Shown here: positions 44,344 to 54,017 of the stretch, piece after piece
Position numbering within the stretch: the stretch's first letter is position 1
How the letters are laid out: the number at the start of each line of letters is the position of its first letter
Source: an uncultured Caulobacterales bacterium
GTDB taxonomy: Bacteria; Pseudomonadota; Alphaproteobacteria; Caulobacterales; Maricaulaceae
Assembly: GCA_947503715.1 (NCBI GenBank)
Contig: CANNER010000005.1
Span: 1 to 64,000 of the forward strand
Reading direction: 5' to 3'
DNA: 64,000 bases
The notes under the pieces: generated by a model
Databases searched by the model: none
What the model was told of the DNA's origin: nothing
The model's input: the letters and a program-made list of their open reading frames with translations, nothing else
Program-made: the position numbers and the translations under genes

Positions 44344-45060
44344 ATGTCAGCTATCGAAGTCAATGACCTATTCGTCAGTCGTGACGGGACCGAGGTCCTG
44401 CAAGGCATTTCCTTCTCTGTTGAACGGGGCAGCGTGTATGCGCTGCTCGGCGGGAATGGGGCCGGGAAGTCCACTACTCTGTTAACTTTATTGGGTTTTC
44501 TATCTCCGCAACGTGGCGCGGTAAATGTGCTCGACTCTGACGTTGCAAAAGATGTGAAACAGTTGCGTCAGCAGATTGCCTATCTTCCGGAAGCGGCGAC
44601 TCTTTATCCGCATCTTAATGCCTATGAAAATCTTGAATATTTTCTCGACTTGGCGGGCAAGACGACACCGAAAGCTGAATTAGATGTGGTTTTGGACGAG
44701 GTCGGACTTCAAGTTGAGGCCCGGTCCCGCCACATGGATAATTATTCCAAGGGCATGCGCCAGAAAGTGGCGATTGCGCTTGCGATCCTGCGGGAAACTC
44801 CCGTTTTATTGCTTGACGAACCCACCTCCGGTCTCGACCCGATTGCTATTGATGAGTTTAATGCCTTGGTGCGGAAACTGGCGGGGCAGGGCAAAACGAT
44901 CCTCATGGTGACCCATGATGTTTACGGGGCCTGTCAGGTCGCAGACCGCATTGGCCTTTTGCGGCGCGGGCAACTCGTCGGAAGTTTCGATGCAGAGACC
45001 GGACAGCGGATTGACACGGACCGCGTCCATGCGGCCTTTGCAAAAAGGGCTGTAGCATGA
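44344..45060 (+). CDS. ABC transporter ATP-binding protein
   Basis: A 238-residue ATPase. Walker A GGNGAGKST, signature NYSKGMRQKVAIAL, Walker B VLLLDEPTSGLDP and switch His in VTHDVYG are all present. It is of the CcmA/NosF-like branch that pairs with separate permeases. It starts nine bases after the TonB receptor and its stop overlaps the first permease start (ATGA). Confidence 0.94.
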   Translation: MSAIEVNDLFVSRDGTEVLQGISFSVERGSVYALLGGNGAGKSTTLLTLLGFLSPQRGAVNVLDSDVAKDVKQLRQQIAYLPEAATLYPHLNAYENLEYFLDLAGKTTPKAELDVVLDEVGLQVEARSRHMDNYSKGMRQKVAIALAILRETPVLLLDEPTSGLDPIAIDEFNALVRKLAGQGKTILMVTHDVYGACQVADRIGLLRRGQLVGSFDAETGQRIDTDRVHAAFAKRAVA

Positions 45061-46493
45061 GCAGTTCACTCCGCATCGCAAAAGAAGAATGGCGGCAATG
45101 GCTGCGCTCGCGCCTCGCCGTACTCAGCTTAATCGTCTTCACCGTTCTACTTCTATTTACGACCGCATTTACAATGCTAGATGCGCAGGAAGCCCGTCAT
45201 GAACGGCTTCATCAACAGGAACAGGCTGAAGAGACATTCCTCAATCAGCCGGACCGCCATCCGCATCGTATGGTACATTACGGACATTACGTTTTCCGCG
45301 CTCCGCCACCGCTCGCCATGTTTGATCCCGGCGTGGATGCCGTCACCGGGCAGTCCCTTTTCCTAGAGGGTCACAGACAAAATTCAGCGATGTTTGCTGA
45401 TGCGCGCGCAGAAGCGCGTACAGGTGGCTTTGGCGCTCTAACACCCGCAAAGCTGTATCATCTCTTCCTCCCATTGCTTATTATTGCGCTGGGGCATGGG
45501 GTCATTTTGCGTGAGCGTGAGGCCCGAACATTGGGGCCGCTCTTGTCACAAGGGGTGTCCGGTTCAAGGCTTTACCGTGGTAAATTACTAGCCTTAGGCG
45601 TATTGATCGCAGCGCTATCGCTGCCCGCTTTATTCTCCGCCATCGCTGCAACGTTTTTCGGTGAAAGTCTTTTGGCTAGCCTAGCCCTCTATACAGGGAC
45701 TTTACTCTATCTGGGGGTCTGGGCGGCCTTGACCCTTCTGGTCTCTCTTGCAACCCGCTCACGCGGTTTGGCATTGGGCGTTTTATCCGCCCTCTGGGTG
45801 ATAACAGTTCTCGTCATTCCAAGAATTGGTGTAACCTCAGCTAGTGCAGCTTTGCCGACGGAAGGTAAAATTCTGACAGATATGCGTATGAATGAAGACC
45901 TCAGAAAGCTGGGAGATGGTCACAACGCAGCGGATCCAGCTTTTGCTAAATTGCGGGCAAACCTGCTCGCGCAATATGATGTTGAGACTGTTGATGAGCT
46001 CCCCATAAATTTCCGCGGTATGGTCGCCTCGGAAAGTGAAACCAAACTGACGGAAACGCTGAATGCCTATGCGGAAAAACGTATGGAGCGGGAACGGGAC
46101 CAAGCGGCTCATCTGTCCGCATATGGTTGGATTTCGCCTTACATTGCCGTTGGTGCTGCCTCTCGTCATCTCGCCGGGACGGATCTTGAAACGCATCATC
46201 GTTTCCTCCGCGAGGCAGAGGCGGTCCGGTTTGATTTTGTCCAAGGGTTGAATAAAGCCCATATCGAAGACCTATCCTATGAGGATGATATTAATCGTAA
46301 TAATGGTGAAGAGGGATGGAAAAATGCACGTATCGACTCGGAGAATTGGAAGGTATTAAATAACTTCCGTTTTGCGCCCGATGCTGCGCAAACGCGCTTG
46401 GATAGGGCCATGTCCATGCTCATGGCTTTGACCCTCTGGTTTATGGGTTTACTTGGCTTAGGGCTTATAGCGGCACGGAGGCTCACACCATGA
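45057..46493 (+). CDS. ABC transporter permease, DUF3526-like (first)
   Basis: A 478-residue membrane protein. The first transmembrane helix is near residue 20, and then a long extracytoplasmic segment contains the DUF3526-type features (HPHRMVHYGHYVFRAPPPLAMFDPGVD). The helices from about 135 on include REREARTLGPLLSQGVSGSRLYRGK, the cytoplasmic coupling loop. A second extracytoplasmic region lies at about 265–440, then a final helix. It overlaps the ATPase and the next permease, so the three genes form one translation-coupled unit. Confidence 0.85.
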   Translation: MSSSLRIAKEEWRQWLRSRLAVLSLIVFTVLLLFTTAFTMLDAQEARHERLHQQEQAEETFLNQPDRHPHRMVHYGHYVFRAPPPLAMFDPGVDAVTGQSLFLEGHRQNSAMFADARAEARTGGFGALTPAKLYHLFLPLLIIALGHGVILREREARTLGPLLSQGVSGSRLYRGKLLALGVLIAALSLPALFSAIAATFFGESLLASLALYTGTLLYLGVWAALTLLVSLATRSRGLALGVLSALWVITVLVIPRIGVTSASAALPTEGKILTDMRMNEDLRKLGDGHNAADPAFAKLRANLLAQYDVETVDELPINFRGMVASESETKLTETLNAYAEKRMERERDQAAHLSAYGWISPYIAVGAASRHLAGTDLETHHRFLREAEAVRFDFVQGLNKAHIEDLSYEDDINRNNGEEGWKNARIDSENWKVLNNFRFAPDAAQTRLDRAMSMLMALTLWFMGLLGLGLIAARRLTP

Positions 46494-47767
46494 TGCGCGA
46501 AATAAAATTTATGTTCCGCGATAAAGCCGTTTGGGTTTGGCTCACGCTGGCTTTTCTATTTTCCCTCGCGGCTGTGATACTTGGGGTGAACGAGGTTCGC
46601 CAGCAGCGCGCCGAAATTGCGGAGCTTAAACAGCTGGATCAGATTGAGCGGGAAGTTGCACTTTCCGATCAATCTGACTGGGGCTCTGCGGCCTATTATA
46701 CCTTTCACATCACCTATGATCCCCCATCCGATTTTGCCTATGCGGCTATCGGACAGAGGGATGTGAATCCATGGAAACATCGTATTCGGATGTTGGCGCT
46801 GGAGGGGCAAATCTATGAGACCGATGCCAATAATCCTGACTTTGCCTTGATTGGTCGATTTGATTTCGCTTTTGTTGCGAGTTTGATTGCACCCTTACTC
46901 GTCATCCTGCTCTTATTTGATCTAAGATCCGGAGAGCAGGTGGCGGGAAGATTGCGGTTGATCGAAGCCAGTGCGGGTAATCCGCGAACACTCTGGCGTC
47001 TGCGGGCAGCCTTACGGGTTGCCGCTCTATCAATCGTGCTGTGTTTGCCCGTCATTCTTGGCGGGTTAGTGTCCGGGGCGTCAATAGGGACCCTCGTGCT
47101 CTGCGTTTTGGCCGTCTGCCTTTACCTCATTTTTTGGACGGCTTTGACGCTTTGGCTAACGCCAGCAAAACGGACGGGCGCTTATAATTTGACCATTATG
47201 CTCGGTGTTTGGTTGCTCACCTGCGCCGTCATTCCGGCAACGCTCACGGAAGCAATCAGTCGCGCGGTTCACCTTCCTGATGGGGGTGAAATCGTTCTGA
47301 CGCAGCGCGAAGCCGTCAATGATGCCTGGGACCTTCCTCGAGCCGATACGTATACACCATTTCTCGAGCGTCATCCTGATTGGAAAGATTACACAAGTTG
47401 GGACAAGGAGGCCTTTGAGTGGAAATGGTATTATGCATTCCAACAAGTGGGTGATCAAACAGCTGAAGATCTCAGCCAAGCTTACCGCGAAGGACAGGCC
47501 CGCCGCGATGAAATGGCCTGTTTGTCCAGCGTCGTGTCTCCCGCGACACTTCTTCAACGGGTGATGGAAAACTTAGCCGAGACAGATATGCAGGCTGCCA
47601 TAGCTTATGAGCAGGATGTTCGAGATTTTCACGCAAATTTACGCGCGTGGCATTATCCCAAAATCTTTAAAGATGAGCGTTTCGATGCGGATGAGGCCGT
47701 ACGGATAATCCCAACCTTCGATCCCGAAATTGTACGGGACGGCAAAGCAGGAGGATTAAGCCACTAA
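46490..47767 (+). CDS. ABC transporter permease, DUF3526-like (second)
   Basis: A 425-residue partner of the preceding permease with the same order: helix near 20, extracytoplasmic stretch with YYTFHITYDPPSDFAYAAIGQRD, helix group with LRLIEASAGNPRTLWRLRAA, and a further external domain. It lacks the final C-terminal helix of the first permease and ends EIVRDGKAGGLSH. Starts at 46490 or 46493 are both possible. The pair would form a heterodimeric exporter or a machine acting on a periplasmic or surface substrate supplied with the TonB receptor. Confidence 0.82.
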   Translation: MMREIKFMFRDKAVWVWLTLAFLFSLAAVILGVNEVRQQRAEIAELKQLDQIEREVALSDQSDWGSAAYYTFHITYDPPSDFAYAAIGQRDVNPWKHRIRMLALEGQIYETDANNPDFALIGRFDFAFVASLIAPLLVILLLFDLRSGEQVAGRLRLIEASAGNPRTLWRLRAALRVAALSIVLCLPVILGGLVSGASIGTLVLCVLAVCLYLIFWTALTLWLTPAKRTGAYNLTIMLGVWLLTCAVIPATLTEAISRAVHLPDGGEIVLTQREAVNDAWDLPRADTYTPFLERHPDWKDYTSWDKEAFEWKWYYAFQQVGDQTAEDLSQAYREGQARRDEMACLSSVVSPATLLQRVMENLAETDMQAAIAYEQDVRDFHANLRAWHYPKIFKDERFDADEAVRIIPTFDPEIVRDGKAGGLSH

Positions 47768-47942
47768 AGTCTGACACTTGATTTTGTCTCGTGGTATTTT
47801 CGCAACACTGTCTCTGAGATTTGCATCCGAAGTCAAAACCACTTGTGAGTCCAAGGTTTGATTGAGGTCAATTGTTTATATTATTCCTGCACAAATAGTT
47901 TTTTGAGACGTAAGTAGTGCATTCCTTTAAGGGCAATCTCAA

Positions 47943-49355
47943 ATGAAACGTTTCTCTAAATTGGTCTATGCTTTGTCCGTGTCGGGAACTCTTTTGTCCG
48001 CATGCGCAAGTCTCACTGTTCCTGAAAAACCAAGCCCTGAGTCCTCCCTCGCCATAGCGGCTGAAATTCCGGAAGTCTTTTTCAACGCGGACGGTGTTTC
48101 TTTGCCGTTTGAGACCTCTTGGTGGGAAGCTTTTGGGGATCCCGATCTGACGAGGCTGGTAAATGCCGCTTTGGCTGAAAATAGAGCGCTTGAGGTTGCC
48201 CAAGCCAATGTCAGGATTGCGTCTATGCGGCTGGAACGGCAAGAGCGGGAAAGGGGTATTCAGACGTCCAGTTCTGCGAATTTGGAAGCTGGGCGTGCGG
48301 CCTTTCCAAATAGATCTGTTATTGCGACGGCCTCAGGTAATCTGGGCGCGAGTTGGGAATATGATGCTTTTGGTCGGATTGCGTCCGCCATCCGCGCAGC
48401 CGCGTTCACTGTTGAGGCGGAAGAGCAAGCCCGTCGAGATATCGCCGTAATCATTAGCAGCGAAACAGCTTTGGCCTATATAGATTTGCGGGGGGCGCAG
48501 CGCCGACTGGCTGTCGCGCGCGATAATGCTCAGACGCAGTTACAGAGTTTAGACCTGCTAAAATTACGTCTTGAGAACGGTCGGGCCACCGATTTAGATG
48601 TGAGCCGTTCAGAAGCGCAATACCGTACAACACTCGCAGACCTTCCGCGTTTTCAGGCTGGCATTGAAAGCGCGGTGAGTCGGCTGGCCGTTCTAACAGG
48701 GACGTCTGCCTCCGCGCCGAGCCAAGATTTACTAGATTTGAAAGAGACCGAACGTGATATTCCGAGCCTAACAGAGAGTTTTACGGTCAATGCGCCGCAA
48801 ACCCTTTTGAGGCGTCGACCGGATATACGTTTGGCCGAAACTGAAATTTCAAGACGGTTGGCTTTAAGCGATGTGGAGAGAGCACGCCTATTCCCGACCC
48901 TAATTTTTAATGCGGATATATTCAGTCTTTTTGGAAATGGTAACCGGTTTGATCAAGCCTCAAGCCTCGGATTTGGTCTCGGTCCGGCCTTGCGCTGGGA
49001 AGGCCCGGATCTAACGCGTGTGCGCGCGGATATCGCTGTCGCAGATGCTGAAACCGAGCGGGCCTATATTGTTTATGAGCAGACAGTCCTGCAAGCTCTT
49101 GCCGATGTTGAGGCCGCCTTGTCCAATCGCCGGAACGAGGCCACAAGGCAGGAAAATCTGATATTGGCTGTGCGGTCCGCAAAACAATCCTTAGAGCTAG
49201 CGCAGCTGCGTTTCGAAGAAGGTGTTGATGATTTCCTAGACGTTCTGGACGCACAACGGACATTATTGGCAGCTGAGGACCGGCTGGCTGAGAACCGCTT
49301 GCAAACAACCAGATTGACGGTTCAAACGTACAGAGAATTAGGCGGAATTTGGTAA
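47943..49355 (+). CDS. NodT-family RND efflux outer-membrane lipoprotein
   Basis: A 470-residue TolC-type outer-membrane channel. Lipobox GTLLSACAS gives an acylated N-terminus. Then follow WWEAFGDPDLTRLV, LRRRPDIRLAETEISRR in the second repeat, and LALSDVERARLFPTL. The two-fold coiled-coil repeat (OEP domains) is complete. It starts 175 bases after the ABC operon and is followed by the adaptor and pump, making a full tripartite efflux set. Confidence 0.93.
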   Translation: MKRFSKLVYALSVSGTLLSACASLTVPEKPSPESSLAIAAEIPEVFFNADGVSLPFETSWWEAFGDPDLTRLVNAALAENRALEVAQANVRIASMRLERQERERGIQTSSSANLEAGRAAFPNRSVIATASGNLGASWEYDAFGRIASAIRAAAFTVEAEEQARRDIAVIISSETALAYIDLRGAQRRLAVARDNAQTQLQSLDLLKLRLENGRATDLDVSRSEAQYRTTLADLPRFQAGIESAVSRLAVLTGTSASAPSQDLLDLKETERDIPSLTESFTVNAPQTLLRRRPDIRLAETEISRRLALSDVERARLFPTLIFNADIFSLFGNGNRFDQASSLGFGLGPALRWEGPDLTRVRADIAVADAETERAYIVYEQTVLQALADVEAALSNRRNEATRQENLILAVRSAKQSLELAQLRFEEGVDDFLDVLDAQRTLLAAEDRLAENRLQTTRLTVQTYRELGGIW

Positions 49356-49399
49356 TTGCCTTCCAAATGACCGGCCACGTAAAAAAAGCAGTTCTAAAA

Positions 49400-50527
49400 A
49401 TGACATATCGCATATTTTCCACCGTCGCCGTCTTTATCACGTGTTTGGGCCTGTCGCAGTTTGCGCAAGCGCAGCGTGGCCCGGCGAGTGTTTTTGTTGA
49501 GCCCGTCACAGAACGTGAATTTGCCATTAGGGTAGAGGCCTTGGGCACACTCACACCGAATGAAGTCGTGAATCTCACGTTGAATACGGCGGATCGTGTT
49601 CAATCACTATATTTTGATGATGGCCAGCGTGTCCGAAAAGGAAAAACACTCTTATCGCTTGCGCAGCGCGAACAGATAGCGCTCACCGAACAAGCGGAAG
49701 CCAATTCAGAAGAAGCCATCAAACAACTTGAGCGGGTTGAAAGACTGGCGAATCGCAACGCGGTTTCAAAAGCGGAACTGGATGAAGCCAGACGTGCGGT
49801 TGAGTCTGCGAGTGCGCAATTAAGAGCCGTGCAATCCCGTCAGAAGGATAGGGTACTTGTTGCACCTTTCGATGGTGTTCTCGGGTTTCGACAGGTCAGT
49901 GTCGGATCCTTTGTCAGGCCGGGTGATACCGTCGCGCGTTTAATCGATGACAGTGAAATGAATTTGGAATTTTCGGTCCCGTCAACATTTTTGAGATCGT
50001 TAAAACCGGGAACGAAAGTCTCCGCGCGGACGGATGACTTGCCCGATATGGCTTTTGATGGTGAGATTGCGACTTTGGATAATGTGATTGATCCTATCAC
50101 GCGATCTGTGACCGTTCGTGCGACACTTCCTAATCCTGATAGAGTTTTGATGTCCGGTATGTTTATGGAGGTCATCTTAATCGCAAACCCGCGCAAGAGC
50201 CTATCTATACCAGAAGAGGCCGTGCAGCCCATTGGCCCAAAAACCTATGTCTACAGGCTCAATGATGCAGATGGTACACTCACGGCGCAACGGCTCTATG
50301 TTGAGCTTGGGGCGGCAGAAAACGGCTATATCGAAGTGAAGTCAGGTTTAAATCCTGGTGACCGGGTTATTACGGAAGGCGTGATCCGCATTCGCGACGG
50401 CGCGGAAGTGAAAGTAGAAAGTAAATCCATACTTTTGCCGACAAAGGCCGGTGAGGTGCGTGTTTCAGGCGGTACGAATATATCCCGATCAACTGGAATT
50501 ATGGCTGATGCGGCGCAGAGACCCTAA
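49400..50527 (+). CDS. RND efflux periplasmic adaptor (membrane fusion protein)
   Basis: About 375 residues. A signal peptide (FSTVAVFITCLGLSQFAQA) leads to the barrel/lipoyl domain (VEPVTEREFAIRVEALGTL, FDDGQRVRKGKTLL), a helical hairpin, and VAPFDGVLGFRQVSVGSFV. Starts at 49367 or TTG 49349 are possible and would overlap the channel gene; 49400 gives the best signal peptide but has a weak ribosome-binding site. It links the inner-membrane pump to the outer channel. Confidence 0.88.
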   Translation: MTYRIFSTVAVFITCLGLSQFAQAQRGPASVFVEPVTEREFAIRVEALGTLTPNEVVNLTLNTADRVQSLYFDDGQRVRKGKTLLSLAQREQIALTEQAEANSEEAIKQLERVERLANRNAVSKAELDEARRAVESASAQLRAVQSRQKDRVLVAPFDGVLGFRQVSVGSFVRPGDTVARLIDDSEMNLEFSVPSTFLRSLKPGTKVSARTDDLPDMAFDGEIATLDNVIDPITRSVTVRATLPNPDRVLMSGMFMEVILIANPRKSLSIPEEAVQPIGPKTYVYRLNDADGTLTAQRLYVELGAAENGYIEVKSGLNPGDRVITEGVIRIRDGAEVKVESKSILLPTKAGEVRVSGGTNISRSTGIMADAAQRP

Positions 50528-50529
50528 AT

Positions 50530-53500
50530 ATGTTGCTCTCTGATACAGCCGTCAAACGGCCGGTCTTTGCATCCGTTATTGCCCTGATCCTCATCATTTT
50601 TGGGGTGATTGCCTTTGATCGTCTGTCCTTGCGCGAATATCCGGATATTGATGCGCCGATTGTGTCAATTGATACGCGCTATGCCGGCGCATCCGCTTCG
50701 GTCGTTGAAACCCGGATCACCCAAATCATCGAAGACCGCATTGCCGGTGTTGAGGGCATCCGATTTATTAATTCGACGAGTTCAGATGGTCGTTCCCGTA
50801 TCAGTGTCGAGTTTGGAATTGATCAGGATATTGATGTCGCTGCAAATGATATTCGCGACCGTATTTCAGGCGTTCTCGATAATTTGCCGGAAGAGGCTGA
50901 CCCGCCGGAAGTGGAAAAAGCTGATAGCAATGATGATGTCATCATTTGGTTGAACCTTGCCAGTGATAGTATGACGGTTCCGGAATTGTCAGACTATGCG
51001 GACAGATATCTTGTTGATCGGTTTTCCGCATTGGACGGCGTGGCACGCGTGCGCGTTGGTGGCTCAAGAGACTATGCGTTGCGCGTCTGGATTGACCGCC
51101 GCAAATTGGCTGCGCGTAATTTAACGGTTGCGGATATTGAAGGCGCGCTCAGGTCTGAAAATATTGAGGCCCCTGCCGGGAATTTGGAGTCAAACCAGCG
51201 TATTTACACGATGCGTCTGAACCGGGCTTTCCAGACTGCCGATGACTTTGCGGGCCTTGTGATCGCCGAAGGGGATGATGGATTTCTCGTCCGACTTGGT
51301 GATATTGCACGCGTGGAGCGTGGGACGGAAGAAGATCGGAATATGTTTCGTGGGAATGGTGTACCCATGGTCGGTCTTGGTATTGTCAAACAATCGACGG
51401 CCAATACGGTCGATGTTGCGCAATCCGCCCGCGATCTTGCGGATCGCCTGAATGAGACGTTACCGGAAGGCATCGTCATTGCGCGGAGTTTTGACAGTTC
51501 GGTTTTTATTTCCGCCTCTATTCGTGAAGTTTACACAACGCTGGGTATTGCCGTCGTACTCGTCACGCTCGTGATCTTCCTGTTTTTGGGCAGCCTACGC
51601 GCGACAATTATACCGGCAATCACAGTTCCGATTTCAATCACGGCGACATTTATCATTCTTTTCGCGCTAGGACTTTCTATTAACCTGCTTACACTTTTAG
51701 CACTTGTACTGGCCATTGGGTTGGTTGTGGATGATGCCATTGTTGTGTTGGAAAATATTGTCCGTCGCATCAATGCATATGACGAGACACCGCTGGTCGC
51801 GGCCTATCGCGGGACACGACAGGTTGGTTTTGCCGTGGTCGCAACGACGTTAGTTTTGGTCGCCGTCTTTGTTCCAATCACATTTTTGCAGGGCGATATT
51901 GGGCGTCTCTTCAGAGAGTTTGCGCTGACCATTGCGGCCGCCGTTGTGTTTTCCAGCCTGCTGGCGCTCACCTTGACGCCGATGCTGGCGTCCAAGCTTA
52001 TAAAGATGAAAAATCGTGATAAGCCCACGCTTTTATCGGCGCTCCCGCGGGCTGTTGATCGTCTGTTTGAACATGTTTTGAAAGGATATGGCTGGGTCAT
52101 CGACAGATTGATTAAACGTCCGATCCTCGTGGGCCTCGTGCTTGTGGGGCTTCTGGGCGGGGCGGTTTATGGGGTGAATAATATCCAGCAGGAATATGTT
52201 CCAATCGAGGACCGCGGCGGTTTCTTCGTGGCTGTCCGCGGGCCCGAGGGGGCGTCCTATAGCTATATGGAACGCTATATGGACGAGATCGAAAGACGTC
52301 TTTTACCCTATACGGAGAGCCAAGACGGCAATCCGCCGGAAATGACACGCCTGCTCATTCGGGCTCCGGGCTTTGGCGGAAATTCTTACAATGGTGGATT
52401 CGTAATTGTCGTATTGAACGACTGGAGCGCACGCCGACCTGCGGATGAAATTATCTCGGAAATCAATAGAGGTCTTTCCGATCTTCCCGGTATTCGAGCC
52501 TTTGCCCGGATGCGTCAGGGCTTGGGCGGGGGGACGGGCAAACCGGTTCAATTCGTCCTCGGCGGCCCCTCTTATGAGACTTTGACGGAATGGCGAGATA
52601 TATTTGTTGAAGCGTTGGAAACTAATAATCCCGGCTTGGTAGATATTGACTGGGATTATAAAGAAACCCAACCCCAATACCGTATTGATATCAATTATGA
52701 TCGCGCGGCAGATTTGGGTGTGACCGTTGATGATATTGGTCGCACATTGCAGACGATGCTGGGCTCGCGTCGGGTCACGACTTATATTGATAAGGGTGAG
52801 GAATATGACATCATCCTTGAAGGCCTTCGTAACGAACAGAATAATGCGAATGATGTCTCGAATATATATGTACGGTCGGACCGTTCCGGTCGGCTGATTC
52901 CGCTTTCTAACCTCGTCACGATTTTGCCAAGTGCGGATAGTGCGTCGCTCAATCGATATAATCGCGTGCGCGCGATTACAATCGAAGCTGGATTGGCAGA
53001 CGGTGCGGCGTTGGGTGATGTTTTGGACGCGATGCAGAAAACGGCACGTGAGGTTTTACCACAAGAGGCTACAATCGATTTCAAAGGGCAGTCCTTGGAC
53101 TTTAAGACGTCTGGAAGTTCAATTATTTTTGTTTTTGGCACGGGACTTGTGATTGTGTTCCTCGTTCTCGCCGCGCAATTTGAGAGCTACCGCCACCCCG
53201 TGATTATTATCCTGACGGTTCCCGCAACAATTGCTGGCGGCCTGCTCGGATTATGGCTGACGGGGAACTCGCTCAATATCTACACCCAGATTGGATTGAT
53301 TATGTTGATTGGCTTGGCGGCCAAGAACGGTATTCTGATTGTCGAATTTGCAAACCAGCTTCGAGACGAGGGTGTTGAATTTGCAGAAGCGATAAAAGAA
53401 TCTGCGATGACGCGTTTTCGTCCCATCGTCATGACGGGTTTGACAACTGCGGCGGGCGCTGTACCGCTTTTGATCTCCAGCGGGGCTGGATCTGAAACAC

Positions 53501-53709
53501 GCGCCGCGATCGGTGTGGTTATCCTATTTGGTGTTATCGCAGCCGCCTTAGTGTGCGTTTTATTCGTGCCGACGGCCTATGCTCTACTCGCCCGCGGGAC
53601 AGGATCTCCAAAAGATGTCGCGAGACGGTTAGAGGCGGAAGCCAAACAAAGCCGGTTGCAAGACGATGGAGCCACAGAAGGTAAGGGTGGCCTCCTCCCG
53701 GCAGAGTAG
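50530..53709 (+). CDS. RND multidrug efflux transporter (HAE1/AcrB family)
   Basis: A 1059-residue proton-driven pump with the classical 12-helix layout. Seen are AVKRPVFASVIALILI, LREYPDIDAP, and the proton-relay helix AIGLVVDDAIVVLENIVRR with two Asp residues. GLAAKNGILIVEFANQLRDEG and FRPIVMTGLTTAAGAVPLL lie in the C-terminal half. The start is two bases after the adaptor stop. No dedicated regulator is next to the operon. Confidence 0.95.
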   Translation: MLLSDTAVKRPVFASVIALILIIFGVIAFDRLSLREYPDIDAPIVSIDTRYAGASASVVETRITQIIEDRIAGVEGIRFINSTSSDGRSRISVEFGIDQDIDVAANDIRDRISGVLDNLPEEADPPEVEKADSNDDVIIWLNLASDSMTVPELSDYADRYLVDRFSALDGVARVRVGGSRDYALRVWIDRRKLAARNLTVADIEGALRSENIEAPAGNLESNQRIYTMRLNRAFQTADDFAGLVIAEGDDGFLVRLGDIARVERGTEEDRNMFRGNGVPMVGLGIVKQSTANTVDVAQSARDLADRLNETLPEGIVIARSFDSSVFISASIREVYTTLGIAVVLVTLVIFLFLGSLRATIIPAITVPISITATFIILFALGLSINLLTLLALVLAIGLVVDDAIVVLENIVRRINAYDETPLVAAYRGTRQVGFAVVATTLVLVAVFVPITFLQGDIGRLFREFALTIAAAVVFSSLLALTLTPMLASKLIKMKNRDKPTLLSALPRAVDRLFEHVLKGYGWVIDRLIKRPILVGLVLVGLLGGAVYGVNNIQQEYVPIEDRGGFFVAVRGPEGASYSYMERYMDEIERRLLPYTESQDGNPPEMTRLLIRAPGFGGNSYNGGFVIVVLNDWSARRPADEIISEINRGLSDLPGIRAFARMRQGLGGGTGKPVQFVLGGPSYETLTEWRDIFVEALETNNPGLVDIDWDYKETQPQYRIDINYDRAADLGVTVDDIGRTLQTMLGSRRVTTYIDKGEEYDIILEGLRNEQNNANDVSNIYVRSDRSGRLIPLSNLVTILPSADSASLNRYNRVRAITIEAGLADGAALGDVLDAMQKTAREVLPQEATIDFKGQSLDFKTSGSSIIFVFGTGLVIVFLVLAAQFESYRHPVIIILTVPATIAGGLLGLWLTGNSLNIYTQIGLIMLIGLAAKNGILIVEFANQLRDEGVEFAEAIKESAMTRFRPIVMTGLTTAAGAVPLLISSGAGSETRAAIGVVILFGVIAAALVCVLFVPTAYALLARGTGSPKDVARRLEAEAKQSRLQDDGATEGKGGLLPAE

Positions 53710-54017
53710 GTTGATAAAACGGTAAGAACTGGCGCACCCGACAGGACTGCTTCTGACGTAATAAAAACATTATAAAACATATAGATAGCAGGTGGATAAA
53801 TGTCAATGTACCACAGTTTTTTTGCTAAAGTTCACCCCAATTGGGAAGTGTGATAGCAAGCGTTCTTTTGCTCAATTCCCGTTAAGCTAGAGGCTATTCG
53901 TAGCGAAAGCGTCAAGCGAGTAGCCTGCCTGTCCGGCGAGGACGCCTGCTCGATGGTCGCGGCTGGTTGCGTAGTCGATGGCCCTTTAACCAAAGGTCCA
54001 ACAGCTTCGGCTTAGCT
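53710..54017. other. Convergent intergenic region, no gene seen
   Basis: This 308-base stretch separates the RND operon from the type I restriction operon (convergent). It contains an AT-rich part (53755–53830) and a GC-richer part, without an open frame or a clear hairpin terminator. It may be the edge of an acquired restriction locus. Confidence 0.4.
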
